From positions 1,488,001 to 1,552,000 of the forward strand of contig JANFOG010000002.1 of assembly GCA_024336345.1 (NCBI GenBank): a stretch of DNA of 64,000 nucleotides. Reading direction: 5' to 3'. A program made the translations under genes and the position numbers. Below, one piece after another: positions 1 through 13,013 of this stretch (positions within the stretch are counted from its first letter, which is position 1; the number at the start of each line of letters is the position of its first letter). Origin of the DNA: Mariannaea sp. PMI_226 (lineage: Eukaryota; Ascomycota; Sordariomycetes; Hypocreales; Nectriaceae). The notes under the pieces are model-generated. The model saw only the letters and a list, made by a program, of their open reading frames with translations, did no database searches and was not told where the DNA came from.

Positions 1-1248
1 AGAGTCGGCGCGTAGGGTGGGGGGGAAGGGCTGGTTTCTGTCGTCACAGATGTTTTTGGTGGCATTGTTCCGTGTTGATCCCTTCCATTGCGGTCCAGGT
101 GTCGTTCCCCGGCTGTATAAGCTGTGAGAGGCTACCGTTGATACTGGATGGGGTAGCTGGTCTTATGCGTGATGAGTTGTGTGCATGTGAGGCTGCGCTG
201 TCAAGCTTGTTTTGACAGCCGATGAGCTAGGAAGAGGATATCAGCAAATAACATTGTCTCGCGAGGGGTAAACACAAGAAAACCATCAGTCAGATAACCT
301 GGCAGGTTTTTTGAGATTGCATAGAATCCTGAAACTTGCATTTTTGCCTGTTCCGGATTGTTGATGCGAGTTTACGGTGTAGGGTAGGATCGCGACAGTT
401 CTTTGCTTTGTTAGCTCAATAGGTCGCGAGCCCCCACGAACCCGACATTTGAGCCGTATTATTGTCGTCATCCAATTGATGACGATGGCTTTGACTACCG
501 GGATGTATTATCGCATGAAATTGGGCATGAATAGTCGGGAAAGGCTGTAACTCAAAACCCCCTAGTTGTGTTAGTCTGTTCGCTGTTATGTCGTAACAAT
601 CTCTGCCTACCTATGCTACCGAAAACATGTCAATGCACCCAAGAAACAACAAGACTACAGTCTCGAACTGTGGAAGTATGATCGTCATGTATACAAACAC
701 ACAATAATAATATTAGTGGCTGAGACCAAGACATACAAATGGAAACAAGACCCGCTGTTGTGGAAATGGAAACTGAGAGGAACCAATGATAAAATGATTT
801 CTATCGGGTTCAAACATGCTTACTGGGCAAGCATAATAGCAGACAATGAAAGACAGCAATTTGCCATCAGATACTGTACTCGTATTCGCCATTGAAGATT
901 TTGTACGACTACCACAAGAAATATTGCATTTATTGATAGACACTGTACTCACTGAGGTGACCACCGGCCATTTTCGAAAATAATCACATTGCATGGGAGG
1001 GCATTTTGCTTTCAAATGCGTCTTCAGAACATGAAAACCTTCAGACATGTCAGGAACGTCACTAGCCATAGAGGAAGCAGACTTGGGAACAGTAATTGCA
1101 GACGCGGAGAAACGTTGCCTTTTTGAATACCTATTTACACGTAGTCGCTACAGCCACCCACCGACGTTCAACTTTCCAAAAAGATATAAGGACGTGTGTG
1201 CATCTTTGAGCGCAGCTCGTTAGAACACAACTAATCAGATCATCCAAT
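1..1248. other. Intergenic, left edge
   Basis: I see no supportable gene here. The longest open frame (713-1069, minus strand) has no recognisable domain and no splice context. The last couple of hundred bases before 1249 are probably the 3' untranslated region of the coronin gene, which runs leftwards. Confidence 0.5.
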
Positions 1249-3532
1249 CTAAGATCTGGCCTCCTCCAACTCGAGCTCCAATTGGCGAATGCGCTCGCTC
1301 TGGTCTAGAGCACCAGAACCGACCTTGCGTTTGAGGCCCTCGACCTCGCCAGTCAGGGAGAGAATCTGCTGGCTCTGGGCGCTGATCAGCTTGGACTGAT
1401 TCTCAATCAGCTGCTGGAGATGAGCGAGAGCAGTCTGAATAGCAGGGGACGAAGAAGATGTGGCGGCGGGAGTGGGAGCGGCAGCAACAACAGCAGGAGT
1501 GGACTTGATAGGAGAAGATGGCTTCACAGCGGGAGTAGGTGTGGCAGTAGGAGGGGGAACGGCCTGGGTCTTCACAGGGGCGACGACAGGCTTAGGAGGC
1601 TCGGAGCGAACGGGGACAGAGGTTCGCTGAGCAGGGCGAGACACCTCCTCGAAGCTCGAGGTCTCATCGTCATCCTCCTCCTCGTCTTCCTCATTATCCT
1701 GATACTTGGAGGCCATGGCGGCAATAGAGCCCTTCTGTTCGCTCACAGTAGGAGGCGATCGGGCAACAGGGACCGGCTTTGGCTCCTCCTTCTTGGGGGC
1801 AGGCTTCGGGGCAACAGGAGCGACTTCTGCAGGCTTGTAGTCGGAGGGCACTTCCTTAGGAGCAGTCCCATCATAGATGCTCTCCAGGTCAATCTTTGAA
1901 GGGATACCTGTCTTGCCATCGAACCATTCCTTGGCACTGACAGCTGGCTTCAAGCCAGTAGCGGGAGGGAAGATATCAGCCTGGAAGGTCTCGGCTCGTC
2001 GGGGCACAGTGAAGGAGATAGGCTCAATGTAGGTATCATTGACCGTCTTGTAGGCCCTCATGACCTCGTTCTCATGCACCTGTTGATGTGAGTGAGTAAT
2101 TTGATCTGTTGTGCTAAACGTCGATGTAAACTTACATTAATACCACGTCGAGGAACAAAGGCAATACCTCGCTGAGGGTCACCAGACTTGTACTCGCTGA
2201 GGAATTCGAACTTGTCGTTCTCGTACTCGAAGTATCGAATGTTGCCATCACTGCACAAGGGACAATTAGACGAGGCTAAGATTTTAAAACGAAGAACGAA
2301 AACTTACCCCTTTCCAGCAAGGTACAGGCAGTTGGAGCCCTCATCTAGTCGGCGTTAGTAACCTGCTCGTTGAGATGTTTCGTAGCAAAACATGATGGAC
2401 GTACCCCAGAAAGGCATGCAAACACCGGAGATGGAGTCCAGCATATCGAAGCCACCAATGGGCTGTGGGTTACCGGGCTCCCACAGAGCCATTTGTCGTT
2501 CACTCATTCTCGAGAAACCAGTGGTCACGAAGCGATTGTGTTCACCCATCCAAACAACGCGGCTGCCCTTGGCGCCGGCGTGACCAGGGGCCTCGTGGAC
2601 GGCCTTCTCCTGACGCACATCCCACACTCGAATCTTCTTGTCACGCGAGGTGGTGACAAGCAAGCTGCCGCTCGCATTCCACGAAAGACTCTGGACGATA
2701 TCGGCGTGCTTTAGAGAGAGGTGGGATTGACCGGTGCCAATATCCCAGAGCTTGATTGTACAGTCGCCTGATGCAGAGGCAAGGACGTTCTCGGCTGCGG
2801 GGTTGAAGAGGACCTGACCGACCTTTCTAATAGGGGAAGTTAGCATTCCAAGGTAAAATCAGGGTTTGAGAGAAGGAATCTAGCAACTTGCCTCGTGTGA
2901 CCAGTGAGCTTGCTGACGGGGAAAACATCGACAATCTCCTCAGCATCGGTGTGCAGGGTGAAACCCTCGGGAACCTCCCAGATGAACACTTTTCCATCAT
3001 CGGAAGCAGAGGCGATGATACGGTCATTGAAAGGGTTCCTATATGTTGCGTCAGCCTTGCGACTGTGTGGCGCGGGGATGGGACAAGGGGGGGTTAGCTA
3101 TTCATACCAATCGGTGTCGAGAACGGCAGCAGTGTGGCCGCGAAATAGGGGGATCTGGCCAGGAAGTTTGCCTCGCTCATTCAGAGGAATGACAGCAAAC
3201 GCGCCACCGCCGGACGAGTCCCAATTGACGGAGAGGTATTCAGGGTTGGCCTAACATATCGAGGATTCGTAACCCCCTATAATCAGCGCCGGCTCTCACC
3301 CATGACGATGAGGTGGACTGGGCGGAACGCACCTTGACCAAGTTTGTATCCCAAGCATTGCGGCTGATGTGCAAATTGTCGTAGCAGAACTCCTTTCTCG
3401 TGGACTTGCCGAAGACGTGGCCTGCGCTGCAGCGTCAGCAAAGAGGCTTATTGGGGAGAGGAGCTCGGGGGGAGTTTGCGCGAAGCAACACGACGTACGG
3501 TACTTGGACGCCCGCACAAAACGGCCGGCCAT
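1249..3532 (-). CDS. crn1: Coronin, WD40 actin-binding protein
   Basis: Coronin binds F-actin and Arp2/3 and regulates cortical actin patches and hyphal tip growth. Eight exons, minus strand: 3499-3532, 3333-3421, 3108-3250, 2892-3038, 2405-2826, 2308-2344, 2136-2250 and 1249-2079. They join to 605 aa in one frame. The start MAGRFVRASKYRHVFGKSTR is the classic conserved coronin N-terminus, formed across the first intron. WD40 repeats follow (for example LASASGDCTIKLWDIGTG and VTTSRDKKIRVWDV), then the coronin C-terminal extension, an acidic and Pro/Ala-rich unique region, and a short C-terminal coiled coil (about residues 550-605) that would oligomerise it. The intron at 2827-2891 begins with GC (AG|GCAAGT), a noncanonical but recognised donor; the frame and the conserved GHTRK junction both require it. 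The gene lies head-to-tail with bud4. Identity is very secure; a 10-nt error at a small exon is the main risk. Confidence 0.95.
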
Positions 3533-5786
3533 GATGGCGGTAGAAGTTGCGACGATACCGGGAGAAGCGGAAAAGGTGGAGAGGACGGAGCTGCGTCGAT
3601 GGGAAGAAGCGCGAGAGTCGGAGGATGCGCCCTTGGGTGGTGGTTATTGGAAGAATAAAGGGAAGTGGTTTGAATCGGTAGCTGATGCTAATGTTGGTGT
3701 TTAATGCGACTAAGGCTGGATGAGACGAGCTGGAGGCATACCTTACCGACCTGTACTAATTCAGTTGCCTGCCTGGCAGACCTGGTTGAATTGGTTGACC
3801 TGGTAGAGAGGTACGGGGTACCTAAGGTGGGTGGTACCTCAAAGCTCTCTGATGTGCTGGGGGTACGTGGTGGGCGCTACGAGCCATGCCGGACGTTCCA
3901 GCTGTTGAAGACACCCAAGGTAGCGGAGCCACCCACTGAAACCAAGTCGCTGCGCCCCGCAACCTCCCCACTCTCTCTCTCTGCATCAAAGCTCAAAGTG
4001 CTAATTACAGCTACGGAGTATTGAGGTATCTACACAAAAAAATAATGCCAAGTCAAGGTCCTGCATGTTGCAGGTACGGATTACGTCTGCACCGCAGCAA
4101 TGGCTGTTGAGTGGTGGCCTCAGGCTAATTAATAGGCAACCTAATTGAGCAACTGAGCACGCACAAGGTAGCGGTACCTGTGTATGTAGGCACTTTACAG
4201 AAGCAGGAAGGGTTCGTAGGTACTTATACATGCATCTTAGCATTTAATTTATCATTGTACATATTTCCTCCGTATGGAGTACGTGGATTCTATCCTCATT
4301 TTATTACCTACGCAAGGTGCCTACCAAAGGTATCTATCTATCTACCTAGTCTAGGCACAACTAGTTAGATAGACATTTATGCTCCCGTACCGTACTTTAT
4401 GAGAAACTGAGGCTGCTCACTGTGCTAATCAAAGTGTGTGTGACAAACAATAACGAGACTAGAGTTTCTCGACTCGTGTCGAGCAAGTTGTGGTGAAGTA
4501 GATTTTCTCAACATTTGCATGATGGATTTCGGTTCCTTCGGTTTGCATGGAACCTGAAAGGACGTGACGAGATTTTGAAGACCCGGTTCAGTCCAAGACA
4601 CTGAGACAAGAAGCAGTACCGGAAGATGTGACTGTCCCTTGTTGCCGCGTTTATGCATTGTTCATCCATGAGTAAGGGAGTTGAAAAATAAAGCCTACCA
4701 TCCTGCTATCCAGATACCTAGATAGGTAGATACTAAAAGCTTCAGATTCTCTCTCAATGATGGAATTTATGAAACATCAACGCCTGCTGGCCATGTCTAT
4801 AGGCCCTCTCTTCATGGTGCTTGGAGAGATAGGAACATGGTATCCAAGGGATAGAAAATATAGGCTGAATCGATCTCGCGTAACACATAAAAAACCCAGT
4901 TCTGCCATGGCAGCTTTGAAACTCGGACCAGCAAACTGAACCTCGGGACTGCGCCTTCGTACACAGTGCTGAGAATAAGTTGCATAGTTGAGAAGCTCGC
5001 TTCGAACGCTTGTGGCCGTGAGACAAGCCCCTCCTCTGCTTCAAGCAGCTTCTTTCCATACAGGGTGAGGTGCGAATTTGATGGGCGTGTTGGGCGTATC
5101 TTTTTCTTCAATCTTGGGTCATCCACGCAATTCTCTTGCTACTTTGGGAGCTGATGCAGGGGCCTCTACCTATTAAGTGTGATAGGAGGATGTGACGATT
5201 AGGAAAACGAAAATAAAGACACGAAAACGAGTTGACTGTGTGACAGAACTTCTCTTGCAAGTGTAATACTCAACTGACACAAGACTCTTCCCCATCATCA
5301 CGTCACCAAGAAGTAAGGCGGTTTTGAAGTTAACACATTTCTTACACTCATTATAGTCTTTTCAAACTTGACAATCAATACACAAAACCCAAATGAGCAG
5401 CCGCCTGTGCTACCGGAACAAGGTTTCAAGAAGTCGGGAAGAAGAAGAAGAAAAATGAAGTAAAACAAACAAACAATCCTGTCCCTTTTTGCGCCTGGAA
5501 AGTGCATAAACAGCGCAAAGTCTCCTCTTCTTTGCAATTGACAGACTGCTCGCCCGACTCCATCCCAAAAAAAAAAAGTTCATCACATAATCAACACCGG
5601 TAAATGAATGCCTATACCAAACCACCAATCTGAAAATGACGAGCAAAAGAGGTATCATGAGCCAACCCGTCGACTCCGAACGCCTGGTCCGGGCATGTCA
5701 TATAAGATCATCATGCTGCCGTTGTCTCGTATGTTTTGTACTCGTCACGTCCATCCAAAAACAACAAGCATCAAAAAGCATTGTTC
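3533..5786. other. Intergenic: coronin promoter and bud4 3' side
   Basis: No gene recognised. The open frame at 3704-4024 (+) has no domain and lies directly upstream of coronin. Around 4200-4380 and 4720-4740 there are short TACCTA/CTAGGTA/ATCTATC-type repeats. TACGGAGTA-like motifs occur at 4011-4020 and 4269-4283. The A-rich stretch at 5440-5580 is probably the 3' end region of the bud4 gene. Confidence 0.5.
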
Positions 5787-8700
5787 CTACAGGAACATGC
5801 TCTTAGGTCGAGAGTTCACACGGCGCCCAGATGCCCGACGACGGAGTTGCTCCTCTCGCCTGAGGACGAGCTGGCACCACTTCGATCTGGATCGTTGGTC
5901 TTCCTCGGGACTGTCACGTCCAACGACGTCGGCCAGGACCTTCATCCAACCTTCCTTGTCCTCGGCTGTGTCGGCATAGAAGTCAATCAACTCGCCATTG
6001 TTGAACCGAATTCTGAAGCCCTCTTCGACAAACATGTAGCCTTCTTCCTCTTCCGCAAACGCGGATCGACGGCGTCGGCCTCCTCTTCCAGTAGTCTCCT
6101 TCTCGACCAAGGAGCGGCGATCATCAATCAACCGCTTGGCATTGGCCAAGTTGATGGTGGCACGAGGCTGGCGTGTAGCCTCATGATAGGCAGTTAGCTT
6201 GGTACCCACAAGCTTGAAATATCGGCGTCGCCAGTACTGGAATATTGTCAGCATATTGCGAGGTTGAAAATTTTGATGGAGAAATCACTTACAGGGCAAT
6301 CGCCACCTTGCTGGCTCAGATGACCCTCCCAAGTTCGGGCCATTCTCTCCTCGGCTACTTTCAGCTCACGAATACATGAGTTCATGCTCTTGGGCATATC
6401 CTCATCCGTAGCATTCTTTGGTCTGGGAACGAATAGCAACTGAAGTTCCAGCTTGCCAATCTTGTAAGGGGCTTTGCGGACAACTGTACCGTTGCCTCGC
6501 TTGCTCTTCACACTGGATGCGAAGCTAGCCTCCTCTGTTGCCCACTCGTTGAAGCAGGCGACCTCAGCCATGTACGGTCGGCCGAAGCACCGGTTCTCGT
6601 GCTCACGAAGACATACATAAGCTCGAGCAAAGCTACCGTCTTCAGCAGCAAGAGGAGAGAGCATCTCGTACGCTGAAGGTGGAGTATTCCTCTTGCGAGC
6701 TTGCGCTTCTTTCTCTTGCTGAGCAACTCGCGCAACACGCTCTTCCTCTTCACGCTGGCGCATCTCAAGCTCCTTGCGCTTCTTTGGAGATGCAAACACT
6801 CTGCTGAAGGTGGATGTCTTGTGCTTGTGAACACGAGCTGCTTGGGGAGGTAGCTTGCTGCTTGTGGGAACCGGAGGCTTCTCCAGCTTCACATTGAGAG
6901 AGAGCTGGAACTCCAGGTCGTTGGGGACGACAAGCTCGAACTCCTGGCCGATGGGTGCATTGCGAGCCAGCTCGAGCCAGGCTGTCGTTACACAATGCAC
7001 TCCATTATCTAGTGTTAGGCTAAACCACGTCCGTTCATCTGCTTGTCGTTAGCTAGGCGCTTTGCGAAAAATGTTTTCAGGTATCAACTTACTCTTGGGA
7101 AGAGGGAGATCAAGGTCCTTTACTCCCATCACTTTAACGAAGAGGCGGCCTCTCTCTCCACTTTCAGGCGTTGCCATCTCGAGGCCAATATCTTCCTCAA
7201 TGCCATCCTTCACAGCTGTAGCATTGCTCTCTTGACCGGGCATTGGAGGAACAGGTCCAATGCTACCGCCCACACGCTTCCGCGTACTCTTGCCGGGAGC
7301 GGGACGTGGCTTGTTGCTCCAGGGTTCCACGACACACGACATAGGACGGCTCTCCTTAACAGGTGAGTTACCTACAGATCGGGCACCCCTAGGCTCATCG
7401 GTATCCTTGTCACTGGCCGAAATAAGTTTCGTATTCTGTCGCATAAGATAACCGCGCTGTTGACGATATGTTATGTTAGCATTGAAATCATCCATGTTTG
7501 TCTTAGTGGGACTAGCCGACGCTTGTCTGCTAGAGTCTGTGTTGTCGGGTTGGAGTTGTTGACTTAGGAAGGGGTTAAAAGCAACCTTTTGTGCCTCAAT
7601 GACTCTTTCAAAGTCTTTGTCAAGGCTGAGGCCCAGACCATCCAGGTCGAGAGTTAGGCTTCTATTCTTGAAGCTCGGGTGCCGATCAATAAAATCATCA
7701 CCAGTCAGAAGGAAATCAGAAGTGGTGTCTTTAGACAGTGTCTTCGCATGTTGGTCCGGAATTGCGGGGACGTCTGGAATCTCCGAGCTGACTTGCCTGC
7801 GAGCTTCACGCATAGCAGCAATATCGGACGGTGTATTGGAGAGGCGAGTCTTGAGCTTGGAGTTGGAAGCCTTCACAGTAGCATATCGGGTTGGAACAGC
7901 AGGGGCCTGAATGATAGGCACTTCCAGCTTCTGAGGCTCCTCTAGCTCCTCGTTATTGGTAGGATGATGGATCACAGAGTCTGGAGTTCCGGGCTCATGG
8001 TCGTATTCATCCTCAGGTTCACCCCACCCGCTTCCATCATATTCTGGCTTGGACAATCTCTTCTCGGGAGTGAAGGGGCGCTGCAAGAAAGCCTGGGCAT
8101 CGGCCATCTTGGGAGCTTCAAGTTCAGGCTTGGGTTCCTCTTTCTTCTCTTCTTCCTTCGTATCAGGGACCATGTAAGACTCAAAGTCTCGCGAGAACGA
8201 GGCTTCCTTGGTCTCGGCCTCGATATCTGGGAGAGATGCCTCCAAGCTTGTCTTGGGAACAGGAGTTGTGGCTCGGGGAGTAGCTGGCTCCTCTTTAGCA
8301 TGTGTTGGCTCCGGTTGTGGCTCCGATTGTGGCTCTGGTTGCGACTCTAGGTCCGCTGGTTCTTGCTCCGAATAGTGGCTCTCGCTATCAGTATACTCTA
8401 AACCACGGAGCTCACTGTCGTCCTCATCAAAGTCTGAGTCCTCGTAGAACTCAATCTGATCTTCAGGTATGCGAGTGATGATAACGCTACCCTCCTCCTC
8501 CTCCTCCTCCCCCTCAGAGAAGTCGTCCATAGGGTCCTCAGTAGTGGGAATTGGAACATCAGGATCAAGAGGAAGCTGGCGCTCACGACTGACAACTGGA
8601 CTAGAAGCAGGAGGTGAAGAGAAATTGCAGTCGGTATCTTGCTCAGTGGCCTTATTGCCAACCTTGCGCATGATAGAGTCACGAGAGATGCGGGGCGGGA

Positions 8701-10333
8701 GCTGGTAGTCACCAAGACCTGATACGTCGCCAACAGCGTCTTCGTCGTCCAGCACCTCCTGCATGCTAGTGGTAGACTCGGGTTCAGAAATAGGACTGCT
8801 GAGTCGCTCCCGGCCATGAGCTCGGCGAAGACGACGCTCCCGCTGCTGCTCCTGTGGTGATTTTCCCTCACCATCATCTGATAGCATCATCAATCTCAGT
8901 CTCTCCTCAAGTGACATCCGACCATTGCCGAGGCTCTGAATATCCAGCTTGCTCGCTGAGGAAGCTGGGGGCGGAGATGGTAACCCCCTGTGCGAGCCAA
9001 GCATTTTCTCTGCGGTGGCTGGCAGGCCAGTAGATCCAGCAGGCGAATCGCCCTGACTTTGTCCAAATCCAGGGAGGGGAGGCAGGGGGCGGTGCTCTCC
9101 ACTGGAGGTCGCCGAGTTACTACGGGCGTGGATAGGACGAGTAGTAGAAGGGGCTGGGGGAGTGTTCTCAGGCATCGGACTGCCTTCGTATTCCTGTGGC
9201 CCTCCGCGCTGTACCATGGGGCTATCTCCTCTCCAGTCATCTGGGCCAACAACGGGAGTCTTATCAGTGTCTTCCAGAGACGCGTCAAAGCTATCTCCCT
9301 CAAGATCAATGTGGCCAGGCTCGTAAAGCATATCGTCTTCATCATCATCTAGTGACTCGTAGCTGCCCTCGCGTGAGTTGGTACCGACAGAAGAAAGATC
9401 GGGAGTAGCCATCTCATATTCGTTAATCTGAGGGGGTGCAGCATCAAAGGTAACGCTCTTCGCATGACGATGTAGTGACCGCCCAGGAGGAAGCTCGTGG
9501 TCGTTGATGGAGGAATTGGCAGACCATGTTCCAGTTTCCATGTCGAAACCGCCCTTGAATCTTGAACTCAGTGATGACTTGGTTGGAGAGATTTGATCCT
9601 TGCTGGGCGTCCATGGACGGGATGGGGAGCTGGCCGATTGGGAAAGGGTAGACTTAGTTGGGCTCATCGTGGGAATGCTGGTCTTGCTTTCGGATCGGTG
9701 GTGACCAAAGACAGGACGGTCGGTTGCCGAGGAGCGGAGTGTAGCAGACGATCCAAAGGGGCTACTTTGGACCTTTGCGAGCGGTCTCTCGATTTGAGGT
9801 ATCCGAGTAGGATCATATTCCTGCTTCTGCTCAAGCGCCAGGATATTACTGTTCCTGACACGAGACGCCTTCTGGAGTCGCTCGATCGAGGAACGGCGGT
9901 TTGGAGATGGTGATCCGATGTAAAAGTTTTCTGAGTTCCGGTTCTGCCAAAATAGTCGAGGCGAGAGCCCGTCCATCGGAGAGGACTGGAATGGGGACGA
10001 ATCGAGGTTCTGACCCGCCTTCTGCGTCATGCGTATCAGTACCAGAGGAGATGTGAGGTTTATCGTGTGTGGGTGTTCTGAACATACCTTAGCCTTCGGC
10101 GAACCGTTACTGTTCTGGTTCCAGCTGGGCGAGTTGCGTCTCATCTCGGCTGGAGACAGCTCGGAAAGTGGGCGAGGGATCCCGCTCGCCACCTTCACTG
10201 GAGAACCGTTTTGGTTGGTTTTCGTGATCCGTAAGGGATGTACCTATGCGCGTGCGTCAAGCGTTAGAGAGACACGCACTTCAGCGGAAGAAGGGCGAAA
10301 GGGCGTGTAGCAACATACCTGTTCGGTAGCCAT
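5787..10333 (-). CDS. bud4: Bud4/anillin-like septation protein with PH domain
   Basis: Bud4-type proteins are anillin-like scaffolds that organise septins and the contractile ring at future septa together with the Rho4 GTPase module. Exons, minus strand: 10319-10333 (only MATEQ), 10088-10243, 7093-10021, 6293-7038 and 5787-6236, giving 1431 aa. Residues 1 to about 900 are long, disordered and rich in Ser/Pro and acidic residues, with many SP/TP sites suited to CDK control. An anillin-homology region (about 970-1280) follows. A C-terminal PH domain opens at about 1283 with YWRRRYFKLVGTKLTAYHE and ends in a basic tail. The junction at 7039-7092 restores PKNERTWFSLTLDNG, which is good evidence for that intron. 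The 66-nt intron 10022-10087 is in frame and has no stop, so an isoform 22 residues longer is possible. Family assignment is strong; the exact name rests on overall architecture and the PH sequence. Confidence 0.88.
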
Positions 10334-12124
10334 GTTGGGCCGTCGGGTGAGTAAAATTCTAAGTAATTGCCTATGCTAGATGATGGAACTCTAGAGAGAT
10401 TGGCATGCGGGATGGAGTCCGGTATAAACAAAGAAAGGAAACGATGGAATGTGGCAGCTCGATATGAATGTTGTTGTTTGGGAATCGGGCGACGCAAAGC
10501 TAGGGCGACGGCAGGGAGAGTGAATGCAAAGTATCAAATGCACAAGTTTGTTGGCTTGGTGTAAGAAGGAAACACGCCCTCTGGGCAGTTCAACGCACGG
10601 CAAACTCTCTCTCTCTCTCAACGAGCAAGATGATGCCAGAACGATGGATGAGTAGGCGGAGGGACAAAGTGCTTCTGGCGAGGTTCATGTGTTTAAGGGA
10701 CGTTGTGCCAACTGCAACCGGGGGCATCGTTGATTGGTCGTGGTGAAAATAAACACGCCCAAAGCTGTGTTGTCGTCGCCTAGGCAACTGCTCTCACGAA
10801 GCTGGTAAGCCCACTGGCAGGTGCTCAAGTCGAGGCCTGCAGAGACGCTAACTACCTAACTCATCAGTCTGCGACAATGCGCTGGGGGGGAGTCGTTACC
10901 CCGCTCCGCTAAAGCTCTCCCCTCCAGGCGCTTTTACTGGGTCACTTCAGCGCTATCCAAGTACCCGACGGAGCCCTACAGCTGGAGTCGCTTGGAGTCG
11001 CCATGGCAGCGACGCAAGCAGCCGACGTCGAGGCACAAGATTGGCTGAGCAGGCATCGGCGTCGGTGCTGTGCTGGCATGATCCCAGTATCGCATGTAAC
11101 GTGCTTGCAGTTCCAATGTTTACAAACCAGTTATAGGGCACAAGTTGGTGTTATCATTGACTGTAATTAATTACCTATCCATGACGATTAATACCTTTTT
11201 CTTATTGTTCGACTACCAAGTTACCCGTGGCAATGCTCCCCCCCCTCCCCCCTCTCTCAGGCCGGGTGAATGGCTTCTTGTCGACAGAGGATATAGGACG
11301 ACCTTCATGGAGGCCCTCTCCCTCCGCCTCGAGCAGGAACACAGTGAAGCACCGTAGCACCGCAGGAGGCTAGTAAAGCAGTGGAGCTGGAAGGGTAGAT
11401 ATAAATATCAATACGGAGTCGAGTCTGTGTACTTATCATTGCGCCGTAGCTATCCGCGTTACCTCTGCCAACTCCACCCCGACTCCGCTTGTCTTGTCTG
11501 AACGTCTTTGTTGTGGCTATGCATCGAGATCGTCCCGAACGCCAACTGTAGCCATATCGGCACTAGAACTCTCAAGTCAATGCAGATATGGAGTAGTCTA
11601 CATTATTCGTACTCTAGAGCGGGCCAACAGACTACCTATTCCCTCTTCACCCATCAACCCACCGAGTTTCTTCAGGGATTGTTTTTCTTGATCGGAATTT
11701 ACTACCATGGGAATATTACGTGGGACAGCATGACGGCACCTTGTTGTCGACAGACGGCTTGTCTTTCGAAGAGCCAGTGGAACCTCGTCGTACACTGCAA
11801 GCGACAAGCATGATATACCAATGACCGCTTTTTCCTTAGCCTTGTCTCCCCGAGGTCGCATTTTCAAAGCAAGCTATCCTCCCAAAATGCGATAAGGGTG
11901 CGCCTCTAATGCATCAAGTGCCCGTAACCGCAAGAGAGGTTCATCCACCTACTGGTTCCCTATTTTTCATCGTGTGATGTGACTTGCCGTGACTTGATGC
12001 TAGCCCAGTCTTGTATTGGGTTTCAGAACTACCACACACATCCTTGGCCTTGATCCAGGGGCCGGGGGGTCGTTGTCTTCGAAACAACAACATCCGAGCT
12101 CTCATGACACAATATCTTTGTCAA
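10334..12124. other. Intergenic: bud4 promoter and HIS6 3' side
   Basis: No gene recognised. A (CT) run lies at about 10605-10620 and a C-rich run at about 11238-11255. A TACGGAGT motif is at 11411-11420. Several short open frames occur on both strands, but none carries a domain or plausible splice signals. Confidence 0.5.
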
Positions 12125-13013
12125 TTACTCTTGCTTTTTATTCCATTCCACACACTCGTCGAACTTGACGCCCGAGCCTCCAAAGCAATCTAGCGCACTT
12201 CCTATTGTGAGATCCACCTTGCCTCCGCTCAACCGCTTGACCGTCTCCAGATCGTCAATGTTTCTACCACCGCCCGCATAGGTAACGGGGATGGTACACC
12301 ATTGAGCGAGCCTCTCCACCAGCCTCTCGTCGATGCCCTTTTGCAGGCCCTCGTTGTCGGCTGCGTGAATCAAAAACTCTGAGCAGTAAGGCTCCAGCGC
12401 CCTAATGGATTCTGATCCCGGTTAGCAGTCTGCAATGCCTATATGCAACTTGGAAAACAAACCCTGGTTGACCTCCATATCGGTAATAGTCTGCCATTTG
12501 TTCATAGCCACAAACCAGGAGTCCTCCCCCCGTCGTCGGCAGCTGAGATCAATCACCAGCTTGTGTTTGTCGCCGCCAAGGGACTCGAGCACAGCATCTA
12601 GCCGAGCCTGGCTAAAATGGGCCTCTGGGAAGAGGTACGAGGTGATAATGACCTATAAACGAACTGCCATTAGTTGAAGGTGTCATCCATGTGAGGTTAT
12701 TTTATTCGCCTACCTTTTCTGCGCCAGCATCCATCCACTCCTTCGCATTCTTGTCATTGATTCCCCCTCCAACTTGAAGTCCGCCAGGCCAGGCTCTTAA
12801 TGCTTCTCTAGCTGGGCCATCGTTATTGGGGCCTAGCATAATAACATGGGCTCCCACGAGGCCATTGTCCTTGTACAGCTGCGCAAAGTGGGCGGGGGGG
12901 TGTTGAGACACAAAGTTGGTCTTGAGCTCTGATGAAGCGCTGTCAAGGGTGCCGCCCACGATCTGCTTCACTTGGCCGGCGTGGAGATCAATACATGGAC
13001 GAAAGCGTGTCAT
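12125..13013 (-). CDS. HIS6: ProFAR isomerase, histidine biosynthesis (HIS6)
   Basis: This enzyme isomerises the phosphoribosyl-formimino-AICAR ribotide intermediate (ProFAR to PRFAR), the fourth step of histidine biosynthesis, in the cytosol. Three exons, minus strand: 12714-13013, 12463-12652 and 12125-12411; 258 aa, close to the usual eukaryotic length (about 260). The fold is a HisA-type (beta/alpha)8 barrel. The N-terminal half has [20 protein letters not shown] with the putative catalytic Asp9, then LQVGGGIND at a phosphate-binding loop. The second half has [10 protein letters not shown] and [14 protein letters not shown], the repeated phosphate-site glycines. The second intron ends GCTAAC...CAG, a good branch site. 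The ATG at 13013 is chosen because it begins the conserved MTRFRP and is preceded by ACCAAA. An in-frame ATG at 13166 would add 51 residues with no homology that I recognise. Confidence 0.95.

Noticed and set aside
713..1069. 118-residue minus-strand open frame near coronin
   Set aside because: No domain, no neighbouring splice signals, and it sits where the coronin 3' flank is expected.
1420..1899. 159-residue plus-strand frame
   Set aside because: Antisense shadow of the coronin low-complexity region (Ser/Gly/Arg-rich reading of Pro/Ala codons).
3704..4024. 106-residue plus-strand frame
   Set aside because: No recognisable domain; it lies in the coronin upstream region with repeat-like sequence.
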